From Anaerolineaceae bacterium (lineage in GTDB: Bacteria; Chloroflexota; Anaerolineae; Aggregatilineales; Phototrophicaceae): DNA of 64,000 bases. This document shows, in pieces, positions 51,718 through 61,153 of this stretch; the stretch's first letter is position 1, and every line of letters starts with the position of its first letter. Under the pieces are notes generated by a model. It was given only the letters and a program-made list of their open reading frames with translations. It searched no databases and had not been told where the DNA came from. The position numbers and the translations under genes are program-made. Location: positions 620,001-684,000 of the forward strand of contig JACKCH010000011.1 in assembly GCA_020634115.1 (NCBI GenBank), read 5' to 3'.

Positions 51718-54700
51718 CTACGCCCCCTCCACGATACGGATTTCTTCGGCGGTGAGGCCGTAGAGGTCGTACACCAGCGCGTCTATCGCCCGGTCTGTGC
51801 TGGTGATGGCGGCCTGAATCGCGCTGCGGGCGGCGTCGGTGGCGGCCTGGGGGAGTTGGCGGTGCAGGTCGAGCATGGTTTCGACCAGTTTCACCATACG
51901 GTCATGCTGGGCTGTGTCGGCGGGGTCATCAAAATTGATGGTGTGGATGGGGATGTGCTTAAGGTATTCAAAAATTAGTTGATAACCGTTTTGAATTTGG
52001 GTACAGTGATTGGAAATTAAAAACCAACCAAACTTAGAATTTAAAATACCCAACAAATATTTATCTGCCTTTGGAATAATCCAAACAGCATTATTTGCAT
52101 AGATTCCTTCAATATCAAGAGCAAATGTTGGCTTAACTTGAAAAACTAAATATGCAATTTTAGGCTTCTCGAATTCAGCATAATAATCTACCGTGTCTTG
52201 AATTTCATACCATTCATAAGTTCCTGGTTTGCGACCCTTCCAATCTCCTTCCCAATCTCGTGGACGTGGCATTAACCTTTCCTTATATTGTGTTAGATGT
52301 CTTTCTATAGCAGGGTATTTCGATATATCAATGCCTCGCCTTGTGAAAATCAAGAAACGATCTGCTTTGTTTATAACATAACGCCCAATATCTCGTCCAA
52401 TTATAAACGGTTTGATTATTTCAGAACTGCTCGAATGTTCTGCTATTAATCTGGTACGGGTATCCGAATCAATCACAAAAGCCTCATTAAATCCTGTTTT
52501 TACGCCATAGTGGACATTTCCTTTCAGATATTTATCGAGTGGAGTGTCATTAATAGCTATTCTACGGAGTAAAGATTGAGAAATCTCATTTACTAATGCC
52601 CAACCATTATCACTTAATTGATCTTTTGTAACCATAAACGAGTTATTAACAACATATGTACTTAGAGTGTCGAATTTTAGAGTACTTACCTGGCATACCC
52701 TAAAACGTTCTTGAGGTTTGTCTCTATGAATAAACAAAATACAAGGATATGTGGTTGCATTTTGAAATACTTGTAGATCGCCAAAATCAACAATTTCTTC
52801 GATTTTTTGTTGCTTTAGCCATGTACGCAACGATTTTCCATAATTTGCTCTCATCCATTTATTCGCTACAATAATCCCAAACTTTCCCTCCTGTTTTAGT
52901 AAGCTGAAACCACGTTCAATGAAATAAGAATATAAATCAGCAGTCCCCCAATAAGTAAAATAATGAGCTTTTGCATATTTTTTAAACTCCGGTCCTAAAA
53001 TTTCTTGCCTAACATACGGCGGATTGCCAATCACCGCGTCAAAGCCGCCCGCCGTCATGATCGCGCCGAACCCCTTCACCGGGTCGTTCCAGTCAAAAAC
53101 TTTCACCCGCAGCAGGTCTTCTTCGTCCATGTCCCACATGCTCAACTGCTTATTCTGCTGGGTGTAGTAGTCCGGCCCGATGAGCGAATTGCCCCACTTG
53201 ATATTGTCGCCCAGGTCGGGCAGCACCCGTTCGTTCAGCAGCGTGGCCTGCGTCGTGGTTGAAGTCTCACCTTCCAGCAGTTTGAGCAGCAGCGAGAGTT
53301 TGGTGACTTCGACGGCCTGCTGGTCAAGATCAACGCCGTACAGGTTGTTTTTGAGGATGCGCTTCTTTTCGGCGGTGGTCAGGACGTAAGCGCCGTCTAG
53401 CTGCCGCAGCCGCCCGGCTTTGAGATGCGTTTTGGGGGCGTGGCGGGCGTAGTAGTCCCGGTGCCAGTCGAGCAAGTGCTGGTACGCGCCGATGAGGAAC
53501 GAACCGCTGCCACAGGCCGGGTCGAGAATGCGCAGCGCGGCGGCCTGTTCCGGCGTTTTGCCGTCCAGCAGCTTGCCAACCGTGTTCTGGACGATGTAAT
53601 CCACGATGTAGGTGGGGGTATAGTAGACGCCGCCCGCCTTGCGGACTTCCGGCTTTTCGACCACGTTCACCGTCGGGCCGCTGACTTCGATCACCTTACC
53701 CAGGAAACGCTCGTAAATCTGCCCCAGGATGTCGGACGGCAGGGCGTCAAAGGCATACGGGCTGTGCGGGAAATACAGGTTGAGGAAAATCGTTTGCAGC
53801 GGGGCGTTGTCTATCCTGAGGTTGAGCGTCCACTCGTCGGGGTCTTCGTCGCGGGACTGCTCGTGGTTAAAGTGGAACAGGCCAGAATTATATTTCGCGT
53901 CGGCCTGGCGGAAAAACTGGGTGAGTTCGCCGTAGATAGACGGGCTTTTCACCAGGTCTTCTAACCGTCCATACGGTTCAATGCCCCGGTCTTCGCAAAT
54001 CCGCAGAAAAATGATGCGATCCAGCGTCATCTGCACGGCGGTATTCAGGTGGCGGGGGGACAGGCCGGGGTTGTGCCAGGCGATGTCTTGCGCCAGCGTC
54101 TCGCGCCAGATTTCCAGGTCAGCCAGGAACGCGGCGTCCACTTCCTGCGCTCCGCGAGTCTTTTCGCCGCGAATCCAGTCTTCCAGCTTATTTTCCTGTA
54201 CCGCCCGGCGTGAAAACAGGCTTTCGATTTCATCCCATTTGTCCAGGTACTCCTGGTAGGTGTAAAACCGTAAACGGCCTTCCTGGGCGCGGTCTTCCGG
54301 CGCGGGTTTGATGCGGCAGTCATACACGCTGAATTCTTCAAAGTCGGTCAGGACACTCACCGGCAGTTTGGCCGACCAGCCGTAACGCCGCACCTGATAG
54401 GCGGGCAGCGGGTCGTCCTTCAGGTTGACCGCCGGTTTCTTGGTTTCCACGAAAAAGCGGGTTCTGTCGGTCTGGTCGGTGCGGAAGGCGTAATCGGGGC
54501 GCTTGGGTTTCTTCATGCCCTCTTCATCCACTTGCACATACGCCTCGTGTGTCACCTGCAAGCTATCGGCGACATTCCAGCCCAGCGCCTCGAAGAGCGG
54601 ATTCACGAATTCGACCCGTACCTGGGTTTCGTTGTACTGCGGCGAACGAAAGAAGGTCTTGCGGGACTCGAATTTTTCAACCAGTTGGGCGACTTGTTGG

Positions 54701-54720
54701 CGGGCAGTGTCTTTGTTCAT
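51718..54720 (-). CDS. Type IIG restriction-modification enzyme (Eco57I-type nuclease/N6-adenine methylase)
   Basis: 1000 aa from the ATG at 54720 (a GTG at 54735 is an alternative). N-terminal PD-(D/E)xK-like nuclease: RPDYAFR with FFVETKKP (about residues 75-100). The methylase part has motif I DPACGSGSFL (about residue 399) and motif IV NPPYVRQE (about 563), the N6-adenine type. The C-terminal ~350 residues hold the specificity region, followed by a short end. The DNA between about 51960 and 53020 is strikingly AT-rich compared with both sides, so the specificity part was probably exchanged. One protein would cut and modify DNA. No separate gene is needed. Confidence 0.88.
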   Translation of the reverse strand: MNKDTARQQVAQLVEKFESRKTFFRSPQYNETQVRVEFVNPLFEALGWNVADSLQVTHEAYVQVDEEGMKKPKRPDYAFRTDQTDRTRFFVETKKPAVNLKDDPLPAYQVRRYGWSAKLPVSVLTDFEEFSVYDCRIKPAPEDRAQEGRLRFYTYQEYLDKWDEIESLFSRRAVQENKLEDWIRGEKTRGAQEVDAAFLADLEIWRETLAQDIAWHNPGLSPRHLNTAVQMTLDRIIFLRICEDRGIEPYGRLEDLVKSPSIYGELTQFFRQADAKYNSGLFHFNHEQSRDEDPDEWTLNLRIDNAPLQTIFLNLYFPHSPYAFDALPSDILGQIYERFLGKVIEVSGPTVNVVEKPEVRKAGGVYYTPTYIVDYIVQNTVGKLLDGKTPEQAAALRILDPACGSGSFLIGAYQHLLDWHRDYYARHAPKTHLKAGRLRQLDGAYVLTTAEKKRILKNNLYGVDLDQQAVEVTKLSLLLKLLEGETSTTTQATLLNERVLPDLGDNIKWGNSLIGPDYYTQQNKQLSMWDMDEEDLLRVKVFDWNDPVKGFGAIMTAGGFDAVIGNPPYVRQEILGPEFKKYAKAHYFTYWGTADLYSYFIERGFSLLKQEGKFGIIVANKWMRANYGKSLRTWLKQQKIEEIVDFGDLQVFQNATTYPCILFIHRDKPQERFRVCQVSTLKFDTLSTYVVNNSFMVTKDQLSDNGWALVNEISQSLLRRIAINDTPLDKYLKGNVHYGVKTGFNEAFVIDSDTRTRLIAEHSSSSEIIKPFIIGRDIGRYVINKADRFLIFTRRGIDISKYPAIERHLTQYKERLMPRPRDWEGDWKGRKPGTYEWYEIQDTVDYYAEFEKPKIAYLVFQVKPTFALDIEGIYANNAVWIIPKADKYLLGILNSKFGWFLISNHCTQIQNGYQLIFEYLKHIPIHTINFDDPADTAQHDRMVKLVETMLDLHRQLPQAATDAARSAIQAAITSTDRAIDALVYDLYGLTAEEIRIVEGA

Positions 54721-54814
54721 TGGGCGGGCATCCACTGAATAAACAGTTATGTAATGCGTCTATTCTAGCGCCCCACGAGCTTACTTGCAAAGCGTGTTAC
54801 AATTTTCAACCCGC

Positions 54815-54839
54815 CCCGCGCCGCCGCCTCCCGCGCCAC
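54815..54839 (+). repeat. Direct repeat flanking the type IIG gene, right copy
   Basis: Matches 51648-51672 with one mismatch. Confidence 0.7.
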
Positions 54840-54869
54840 CACTGGATTCCGGGTGCGCCTCGTGTATAC

Positions 54870-54898
54870 TGTACAATATTGCAGCATCGCACTATAAT
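54870..54898 (+). promoter_or_regulatory. Candidate sigma70 promoter for mqnE
   Basis: TGTACA (54870-54875), 17 bases, TATAAT (54893-54898). The -10 box is perfect, the -35 box has four of six consensus bases. Confidence 0.45.
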
Positions 54899-55047
54899 CA
54901 GTGTAGTGATATTCACAAGTTTCAAAACAAAGTGAACGTAAATATCCTGACATACGGCACAGGTACGGCGGTGCGCCCCTACGAAAACCAATCACCGCGC
55001 CGCCTGACCGGTTGGGATACGAGCATTAGATAAGGAATGTCGGAGTC

Positions 55048-56136
55048 ATGAGCAACTGGAACACGATCACCGAAAAGGTAAACGCCGGGGAACGGCTGTC
55101 GTTTGACGAGGGCGTCTGGCTGTTTGAGCAGCGCGATGTCATCCAAATCGGCAAGCTGGCGCAGGTGGTGCGCCGCCGTCTGCACGGTGATAAAGTCTAT
55201 TTCAACAAGAACCGCCACATCAACCCGACTAATGTGTGCGCCTTCCACTGTAATTTCTGCTCGTTCGCCCGTACCGCTGAGAAGATGGAAGGGGCGTACA
55301 CCTTCATGCCGGAGCAAATTCCCGACAAAGTGCGCGGCGCGGTGGAAGCGGGCGTGCGCGAGTTCCATATCGTCGGTGGGCTGCACCCGGAACTCGGTTT
55401 TGACTATTATCTGGACATCCTGCGGACGCTCAAGCGCGAGTTCCCGGATATTCACATCAAGGCGTTTACGGCAGTCGAAATTGACTTCTTCAAAGACCTC
55501 ACCCACCAGACACACGAACAGGTCTTGCAGCAGTTGATCGAAGCCGGGCTGGATAGTATGCCCGGTGGTGGCGCGGAAATTTTCCATTGGGACGTGCGCC
55601 GTAAAATCTGCCCGGAGAAGGCCAATATGGAAACCTGGCTGGCGGTGCATGATACCGCCCACCACCTGGGACTCAAGACCAACGCCACCATGCTCTACGG
55701 GCATATCGAAAAGCCGGAACACCGCGTGCATCACCTGGTCGCGCTGCGTGAACAGCAGGATAAATCCGGTGGATTCCAGACGTTTATCGGGCTGGCCTTC
55801 CACCCGGAAGAAAACAATCTGGGCCGCCGCCTCAACCGCCAGTGGACAACCGGTGTAGACGACATCAAGACGCTGGCGATCAGCCGCCTGATGCTGGATA
55901 ACTTCTCTAACATCAAGGCCTATTGGGTGATGCTCACGCCGGAACTGGCGCAGGTCGCGTTGAGCTTCGGCGCGAACGACATGGACGGTACGATCATCGA
56001 AGAACACATTTATCAGGATGCCGGGGCACGCAAGCAGGCCATGACCGTAGAGCAGTTGAAGAACTTCATCCGTTCGGCGGGCTACACCCCGGTGGAACGC
56101 GACACGGTATACAATGAAATTGAGGTGTTCGCGTAA
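55048..56136 (+). CDS. mqnE: Aminofutalosine synthase MqnE (radical SAM)
   Basis: 362 aa from an ATG after CGGAG. The radical SAM cysteines are in CAFHCNFCSF (about residues 64-73), and the stretches HIVGGLHPELGFDYYLDILR, LDSMPGGGAEIF and HPEENNLGRR are typical of the MqnE/MqnC/CofH group. MqnE joins 3-[(1-carboxyvinyl)oxy]benzoate to SAM-derived adenosine in the futalosine route to menaquinone. MqnC and CofH are close relatives, but motif and length fit MqnE best. No other menaquinone gene is in the window. Two hairpins follow it. Confidence 0.85.
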   Translation: MSNWNTITEKVNAGERLSFDEGVWLFEQRDVIQIGKLAQVVRRRLHGDKVYFNKNRHINPTNVCAFHCNFCSFARTAEKMEGAYTFMPEQIPDKVRGAVEAGVREFHIVGGLHPELGFDYYLDILRTLKREFPDIHIKAFTAVEIDFFKDLTHQTHEQVLQQLIEAGLDSMPGGGAEIFHWDVRRKICPEKANMETWLAVHDTAHHLGLKTNATMLYGHIEKPEHRVHHLVALREQQDKSGGFQTFIGLAFHPEENNLGRRLNRQWTTGVDDIKTLAISRLMLDNFSNIKAYWVMLTPELAQVALSFGANDMDGTIIEEHIYQDAGARKQAMTVEQLKNFIRSAGYTPVERDTVYNEIEVFA

Positions 56137-56160
56137 GAGCCTCACGGAACGATAGAGCGT

Positions 56161-56245
56161 GTAGGGGCATGATGTATCATGCCCCTACAAATCCCTCATT
56201 TCAGTGAGATTCTGTAGGGGCGACCCGGTGTGGTCGCCCGATTTT
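56161..56245. repeat. Two GTAGGGGC-family hairpins
   Basis: A 12-bp perfect stem (GTAGGGGCATGA 56161-56172 with 56177-56188) and an 8-bp stem (GGGCGACC 56218-56225 with GGTCGCCC 56232-56239) followed by GATTTTT, so the second may end mqnE transcription. Confidence 0.7.
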
Positions 56246-56364
56246 TCTCCGTGTTTAATTGTGAAACTGCATTATCATGCCCCCGCAGGACAAATTGCAA
56301 AACGTCCTATACAATGTGGAAAAATGAGGAGTTTATCACACTGAAACCGGACAAGGAGTAGCGT

Positions 56365-56607
56365 ATGGCACTGGAACTCAATAAACAAGTTGCACTTACC
56401 CGCGATGTGCCGGATGCAAAACTCTACCGGGGAGATGTTGCTATCCTGGTGGATTTTGTTGAACATCCTGCCGGTGGAGAACCGGGCGCAATTCTGGAAG
56501 TGTTCAATGCGCTAGGCGAATCCATAGATATGGTCACGGTGACGGTATCCGCTATCGCGCCGTTGAACGCCAATCAAATCCCGGCTGTCCGTACTCTTGC
56601 CAGCTAA
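56365..56607 (+). CDS. DUF4926 small protein
   Basis: 80 aa; ATG after AAGGAGTAGC. The pattern NKQVALTRDVPDAKLYRGDV then an acidic-hydrophobic strand and VTVTVSAIAPL fits the DUF4926 family, small beta proteins often found near toxin-antitoxin or mobile regions. No partner gene is evident here; the next gene, 71 bp on, is a membrane protein. Function unknown. Confidence 0.7.
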   Translation: MALELNKQVALTRDVPDAKLYRGDVAILVDFVEHPAGGEPGAILEVFNALGESIDMVTVTVSAIAPLNANQIPAVRTLAS

Positions 56608-56678
56608 GTTCACAGCGCATCTTGTGGGATGCACAGCCCCTATGAAAAAAAGCCAGCACATTTATTAGAAAGAAAATC

Positions 56679-57098
56679 ATGTCCCCCCGTCTCGCGGGTA
56701 TCATTCGCATCGTGTTCTGGTCAGTGAATGCACTTCTGCTGGGGGCATTCTTTATGGCAATTTCCTTTGGCATGGGCCTGCCAAAGGTGGCGATATGGGT
56801 TGGCGGCCTCTGGGGTGTATGGGCGATGATGTCTCCCGTTTTCATCACTCTGCCATTGCTGCGGTGGGTGGCGAAAACGCTGTATCACGGCGAAATCTCC
56901 GCCTGGAGACGCCCCATCAATAGGGTAGTTTATGCGCGTGGCCGAGGCATCGTTCTGCTGAAGGACGACACCTCTATCCTGAGGTGGAAATCCTGTTCGC
57001 TGACGTTATTTTTTGCTGCGTGGTCAATATTCAGCAATCTGTTTATTTTTCTCGCGGTTATCATTCCCATAGCGCGCTGGTTAGCTGAGATAACTTGA
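56679..57098 (+). CDS. Small membrane protein, unknown function
   Basis: 139 aa, ATG after AGAAAGAAAATC. Three predicted membrane helices (VFWSVNALLLGAFFMAISFG; the segment around VGGLWGVWAMMSPVFITLPL; LFFAAWSIFSNLFIFLAVII). No known family or catalytic residue seen. It lies downstream of the DUF4926 gene and converges with the VWA gene. Confidence 0.55.
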   Translation: MSPRLAGIIRIVFWSVNALLLGAFFMAISFGMGLPKVAIWVGGLWGVWAMMSPVFITLPLLRWVAKTLYHGEISAWRRPINRVVYARGRGIVLLKDDTSILRWKSCSLTLFFAAWSIFSNLFIFLAVIIPIARWLAEIT

Positions 57099-57190
57099 GC
57101 GGAATGTGCTGGACGGCGCGACCATTAACCCCCAACCCTGGTTCAGTGCCTAACGCGAATCCGCGCCTCGCTTTTCCCAACAACCAACCC

Positions 57191-59107
57191 TCACGCCGCC
57201 TGGGGCCGCAGCACAGGCCGGAACAGCGTGCGCACGGCCAGCCGCTGATGATACACGTACCACTCAACCAACAGTACCAGTAAAGCCGCCAGCGCCACCC
57301 AGGGCCAGACTTCCCGCTGCCCGGATTCCTCGCGCCCGGTAGCTGTAATCGTCGCGCCGCTCAGGTGGATTTCTGAGCGGGGTGTGATGTCGCTTTCGCC
57401 CAGCGCGAACAGATTCACCGCGAATGACGCCGCTTGCAGCACCGTATCGCCTTGCAGGATGTCCACCCGGTACAGGCCGGGCTGATCCGTCTCCCCGAAA
57501 ACCAGCACATCCCGGTCAATCTCCATTGGATAGACGCTGCCATCTGGCAGTGTGACGCGCACTCCCGTCGCATCAAACGGCGGGGTAATCGCCAGCAGTT
57601 CACCCACGCTCAAGCCATCCGGGACGGAAATCGCGCTGCGCGGCGTGAACCAGTCGAGCAGATTCGCCATCAACACCGGCCAGGTAATTTGCAGCGGCAG
57701 GTCGGATTCATGCAGGTCGAATGTGAGAATCGCTACCTGACGCCCATCCACCTCACCAGCCACCAGCAGCGGCGCACCCTCCACCGACACCAGCGTATCC
57801 GCCCAGGGCGTATTGCTGACCGGCGTGAATGCCAGAATATTCACCCCACTGAAATCCACAAACGCCATACGCGGGTCATCACGGGCGACGACTGGCGTGC
57901 CGCGCATATCCTGTTTCGTCCCCACAGTGAACAGGTCGGTGCTGTGAGGCGGGTTAATAATCAGCAGGTCTGCGTCGGGCAAATCGCCATCCGGCAGCCA
58001 ACCATCCAGGATATACAGGTCGAAATTCCTGTTGGGCAGCCCATTCTCAATATTCCCGGCGAAGGCCTCAATCGCGGGCAGGCTGCGCATCGCCTGACTT
58101 ATGAACAGGTTCCCGGCGGTCATCACCAGGGCGCGGCGTGTACCCACCTGGGAGGATGCTGTCCAGGCTGTATTATCCTCAGCGAGGTAATCCGGCACTA
58201 TGGAGTCGCTCGGCAGCGTCAGCCCGGCCTGCAAAACCGTGAAATCATCCGGCAGGTTAGTCGAAACCAGAGGGTAATCGCTTCCGGCGGGGATGACATA
58301 GCGTTGGGCGGTCAGCAAGTCACCGTCCGCCCGCAGGTCGAAGATGACCGGGGCGTCCTGGTTGCCATAATTGGTGATCTGGGCGAAAAGCTGCGGCTTC
58401 TGCCCTGGCAGTGCCCGCGTCGCCAGAGCCGTAATCGCCAGGTTGCTGCTGGACTGTCCCACCGGGATATAACGCACGCGATCCGGGTTAGGGACGCCGG
58501 GCAGATTATCCGCGTCGCCCAGGCCACCATCCCCGATAATCACAATGTCCAGGTCGCTGCTGTGGACGGCGTCGGCAACGGCCAATGTCAACGCGCCGGT
58601 CCAGTCCGCGCCTGCGCTGCCAGGCTGGATGCTGGTGATCGCCGCCCTTAACATCTGGCGGTCATTGGTCGCCGGGGCAATGACTTCCGGCACATCGGCC
58701 ACCCGAATCACCGTCATCGTATCCCCGGAGCCAAGCGTATCCAGGATATTCAGTGCCTCACGCCTGGCTTGCTCAAACCGCGACTGCCCGTCTATGTCGG
58801 TGGCGTTCATACTGGCCGAAGCGTCTATCAGCAGTTCCACCTGCCCGGCACTCACCGCCGGGACAATCACAAAGGGGCGTGCCAGCGCGAACACCAGCAG
58901 CGCCAGAATCACCAGTTGCAGCAGCAGCAGGATATTACGCCGCAGCCGCTGCCAGGGCGTGTTGGCTTCGTTGTCCACCACAACCTGTCGCCACAGAAAC
59001 GTACTGGAAACCAGTACCTCCCGCCGTCGCAGTCGGAGCATATACAGCAGAATGATGGGAATTGCCAGCAGCGCACCGATAAGCGCCACAGGGGTGAGCA
59101 AAGACAT
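57191..59107 (-). CDS. BatA-like membrane protein with von Willebrand A domain
   Basis: 638 aa from the ATG at 59107. The N-terminus is the BatA type (PVALIGALLAIPIILLYMLR and LLLQLVILALLVFALARPFV, two helices). A VWA domain follows with the MIDAS motif DASASMNATD (about residue 92), then a long external-like beta-rich region and a C-terminal membrane helix (WPWVALAALLVLLVEWYVYH). Such proteins often act with MoxR AAA ATPases, but none is encoded here. Likely role in envelope or protein-complex assembly. Confidence 0.8.
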   Translation of the reverse strand: MSLLTPVALIGALLAIPIILLYMLRLRRREVLVSSTFLWRQVVVDNEANTPWQRLRRNILLLLQLVILALLVFALARPFVIVPAVSAGQVELLIDASASMNATDIDGQSRFEQARREALNILDTLGSGDTMTVIRVADVPEVIAPATNDRQMLRAAITSIQPGSAGADWTGALTLAVADAVHSSDLDIVIIGDGGLGDADNLPGVPNPDRVRYIPVGQSSSNLAITALATRALPGQKPQLFAQITNYGNQDAPVIFDLRADGDLLTAQRYVIPAGSDYPLVSTNLPDDFTVLQAGLTLPSDSIVPDYLAEDNTAWTASSQVGTRRALVMTAGNLFISQAMRSLPAIEAFAGNIENGLPNRNFDLYILDGWLPDGDLPDADLLIINPPHSTDLFTVGTKQDMRGTPVVARDDPRMAFVDFSGVNILAFTPVSNTPWADTLVSVEGAPLLVAGEVDGRQVAILTFDLHESDLPLQITWPVLMANLLDWFTPRSAISVPDGLSVGELLAITPPFDATGVRVTLPDGSVYPMEIDRDVLVFGETDQPGLYRVDILQGDTVLQAASFAVNLFALGESDITPRSEIHLSGATITATGREESGQREVWPWVALAALLVLLVEWYVYHQRLAVRTLFRPVLRPQAA

Positions 59108-59159
59108 AATTATGAGCCTTCTGATGTTAGGACGAATGCATCAAAATTGGAATTTCCCA

Positions 59160-59330
59160 TTGGTGTACGCTGTGTTGGCTCTTGTACCCCGTCTAAATCT
59201 CCCCAGCCAACAGGGAAGACTTGTTGATCCTGGTCTGACCAACTCCCTCCCCGTTTGCGGGCGACTGACACAGGAGACACATGTCCCATCGAAGGAGGGT
59301 TGGGGAGAGGGCAGAAAAGCGATTTTGCGT
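59160..59330. repeat. Dispersed GC-rich element, family C, copy 2
   Basis: Same blocks as 40939-41075, including TTGGTGTAC, CCCCGT and GCAGAAAAGCGATTTTGCG, but with about 34 extra bases (ACTGACACAGGAGACACATG and neighbours) inside. Confidence 0.6.
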
Positions 59331-59569
59331 CGAATAAATTGATGCGATTGCCCTACTTCTTTATGAATGTATTGTACCCTATTTGTGACCTGGACTTGCC
59401 CCAGGAACAAATGATGATCCCGTGAGAGTCTGGCCGGAGCGTCCCGGCGCTGATTGTCCCAAACCTGCGAATCGTGCTAGACTGTTAGAAATTACCAATT
59501 TATACGGTTTGTGTATTGGAACGCACCTTCCAATACTATATACACGCAAGTAGCGAAAGGGGTTGAGAA

Positions 59570-61051
59570 ATGGCGGATGCAACATTAGCGCAAGTTCAGG
59601 CTCTAGCCGACCAACTGACACGCGACGAACGAGAGTCTCTGATTCAGCATCTACAGTCTGGGCTGACCGCCGTGACATCTACTCCGGTAAGTACTGGCCC
59701 GGCAACTACCCCGGCGGCAGGCGGCGCGGCCAGTGGGCCAGCCCCTACCCAGGCCGGTGCAGGAGCCCCCACCGCACCAACTTTTACCACCGTCAACGGT
59801 ACGGTGAATGCCACCACCAATGTCCGCAATGGGTATCGTTATAATGCGAAGGACTCGAGCGATACCGATACGAAAGTTGCCACGCTCAAAGCTGGGGATC
59901 AAGCGGTCATCACGGGCTACACCCTTTACCCGCCCGCCGGGGAGTATGAACGGCGCTTCCGGCTGGAATGGAATAATCAGGTCGTATGGGGGACAGCCTC
60001 GACCTTTGACGTGGACTCGATTTTAGGGCGGCGCGGGCTGGAGTTCATGCCGTTCAATCTGGAAAAACCCACCAATGAACTGCTGGCAATCATCGGGGTC
60101 TCGCTGGATAACGGCGTGAGCCTGGATCAGGCTAAAGAAGCCGCCGCGCTGCTCTGGGATATTGAACTTTCGCGCATCACCAGCGTGGAGATGTTCCAGG
60201 AAGCCCTGGATATTGTCAAAAAACTTGAAAATTACGGCGTGATGCTCGGCGTCGAGGCTAGTGGGAAGTGGTCAATCGGCAACCTGCGGACAGTGTTTAA
60301 CGCCATCGAAAGCACTGCTAAAGGCACAGGTGCGCTGTTTGAGCCGATTTTCGGCTTCCGCGATGATGCCCTGGCCTTCCGCGTGATGTATGGGCCGCTG
60401 CGGATTACCCGCTCTGGCAAAGACAACGTGAATCCTTTCGGCGATGCCCTGTGGTATGCCCGCAATACGGCTGGATACGAAATCGTCTTTGGCAACCGTG
60501 CTTTCTTCGAGAACACACAGACCACCAAGAGCAATCCGGGGTTGTTCTACACGTCCACCGACCTGGTTGCCCATGAAGTCGCGCACATCATCAACTGGCG
60601 CTACCCGCGCGAAATCAAACCCGGCTCGGCACTGACCCAAAAGCCCGCCAATTATTATGAAGCGAAAATCGCTTTCGCCTCGTATGATTTCGAGGGGCAG
60701 ACGTTCAAATTCAAGAGCTATAACGAAGGCTATGCGATGGCCGCCCGCAGCAGCAACGGTATTCATGAAACCGTCACCGACGCGGTAGCCTGCCTGAGCC
60801 TGGATCGCTTCACCGATGACATCAAAGGCCGCGCCCGCAAACAGCAGATGACTGACTATATGCGGCAGGTGATTACCTACCGCGTGCGCGAACACGGTGG
60901 TGTGGATAATCTGGTGAGTGACATCGCCAAGAAACGCTCCACTGATCTCAAACTTCCCGCCAAGATGCAGCCCATCCTGGAAATCATGAGTACCGCCCCG
61001 CTGAATCTGGATAACGAACTGCATGACCTGGGTTCAAAATTGACGTCGTAG
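59570..61051 (+). CDS. Zinc metalloprotease-like protein with N-terminal SH3-like region
   Basis: 493 aa, ATG after AGAAAGGGGTTGAG-like leader. No signal peptide. A helix (ATLAQVQALADQLTRDERES) is followed by an Ala/Pro/Thr linker, an SH3-like domain (NATTNVRNGYRYNAKDSSDT ... AGDQAVITGYTLYPP), and a C-terminal part with HEVAHIINW (HExxH, about residue 335) and a downstream Glu in HETVTDAVACL that could be the third zinc ligand (gluzincin pattern). This makes a zinc peptidase likely; the substrate is unknown. It stands alone. Confidence 0.7.
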   Translation: MADATLAQVQALADQLTRDERESLIQHLQSGLTAVTSTPVSTGPATTPAAGGAASGPAPTQAGAGAPTAPTFTTVNGTVNATTNVRNGYRYNAKDSSDTDTKVATLKAGDQAVITGYTLYPPAGEYERRFRLEWNNQVVWGTASTFDVDSILGRRGLEFMPFNLEKPTNELLAIIGVSLDNGVSLDQAKEAAALLWDIELSRITSVEMFQEALDIVKKLENYGVMLGVEASGKWSIGNLRTVFNAIESTAKGTGALFEPIFGFRDDALAFRVMYGPLRITRSGKDNVNPFGDALWYARNTAGYEIVFGNRAFFENTQTTKSNPGLFYTSTDLVAHEVAHIINWRYPREIKPGSALTQKPANYYEAKIAFASYDFEGQTFKFKSYNEGYAMAARSSNGIHETVTDAVACLSLDRFTDDIKGRARKQQMTDYMRQVITYRVREHGGVDNLVSDIAKKRSTDLKLPAKMQPILEIMSTAPLNLDNELHDLGSKLTS

Positions 61052-61073
61052 CCCTCATCTTTGATTCTGATTG

Positions 61074-61097
61074 GTAGGGGCGCATTTGCGCCCCTAC
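61074..61097. repeat. GTAGGGGC-family hairpin
   Basis: An 11-bp perfect stem GTAGGGGCGCA/TGCGCCCCTAC with a 2-base loop in the gap before the next gene. Confidence 0.75.
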
Positions 61098-61153
61098 ATA
61101 AAATACGCTGTAAACCACGAACATGCCCCACTGGAACAGGATATTTACGCATC

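Larger units (their letters stand above)
54736..55047. other. Gap upstream of mqnE
   Basis: It contains the right direct repeat (54815-54839), the mqnE promoter candidate and half of a GTAGGGGCG-type hairpin (GGTGCGCCCCTAC at about 54970). No gene seen. Confidence 0.5.
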
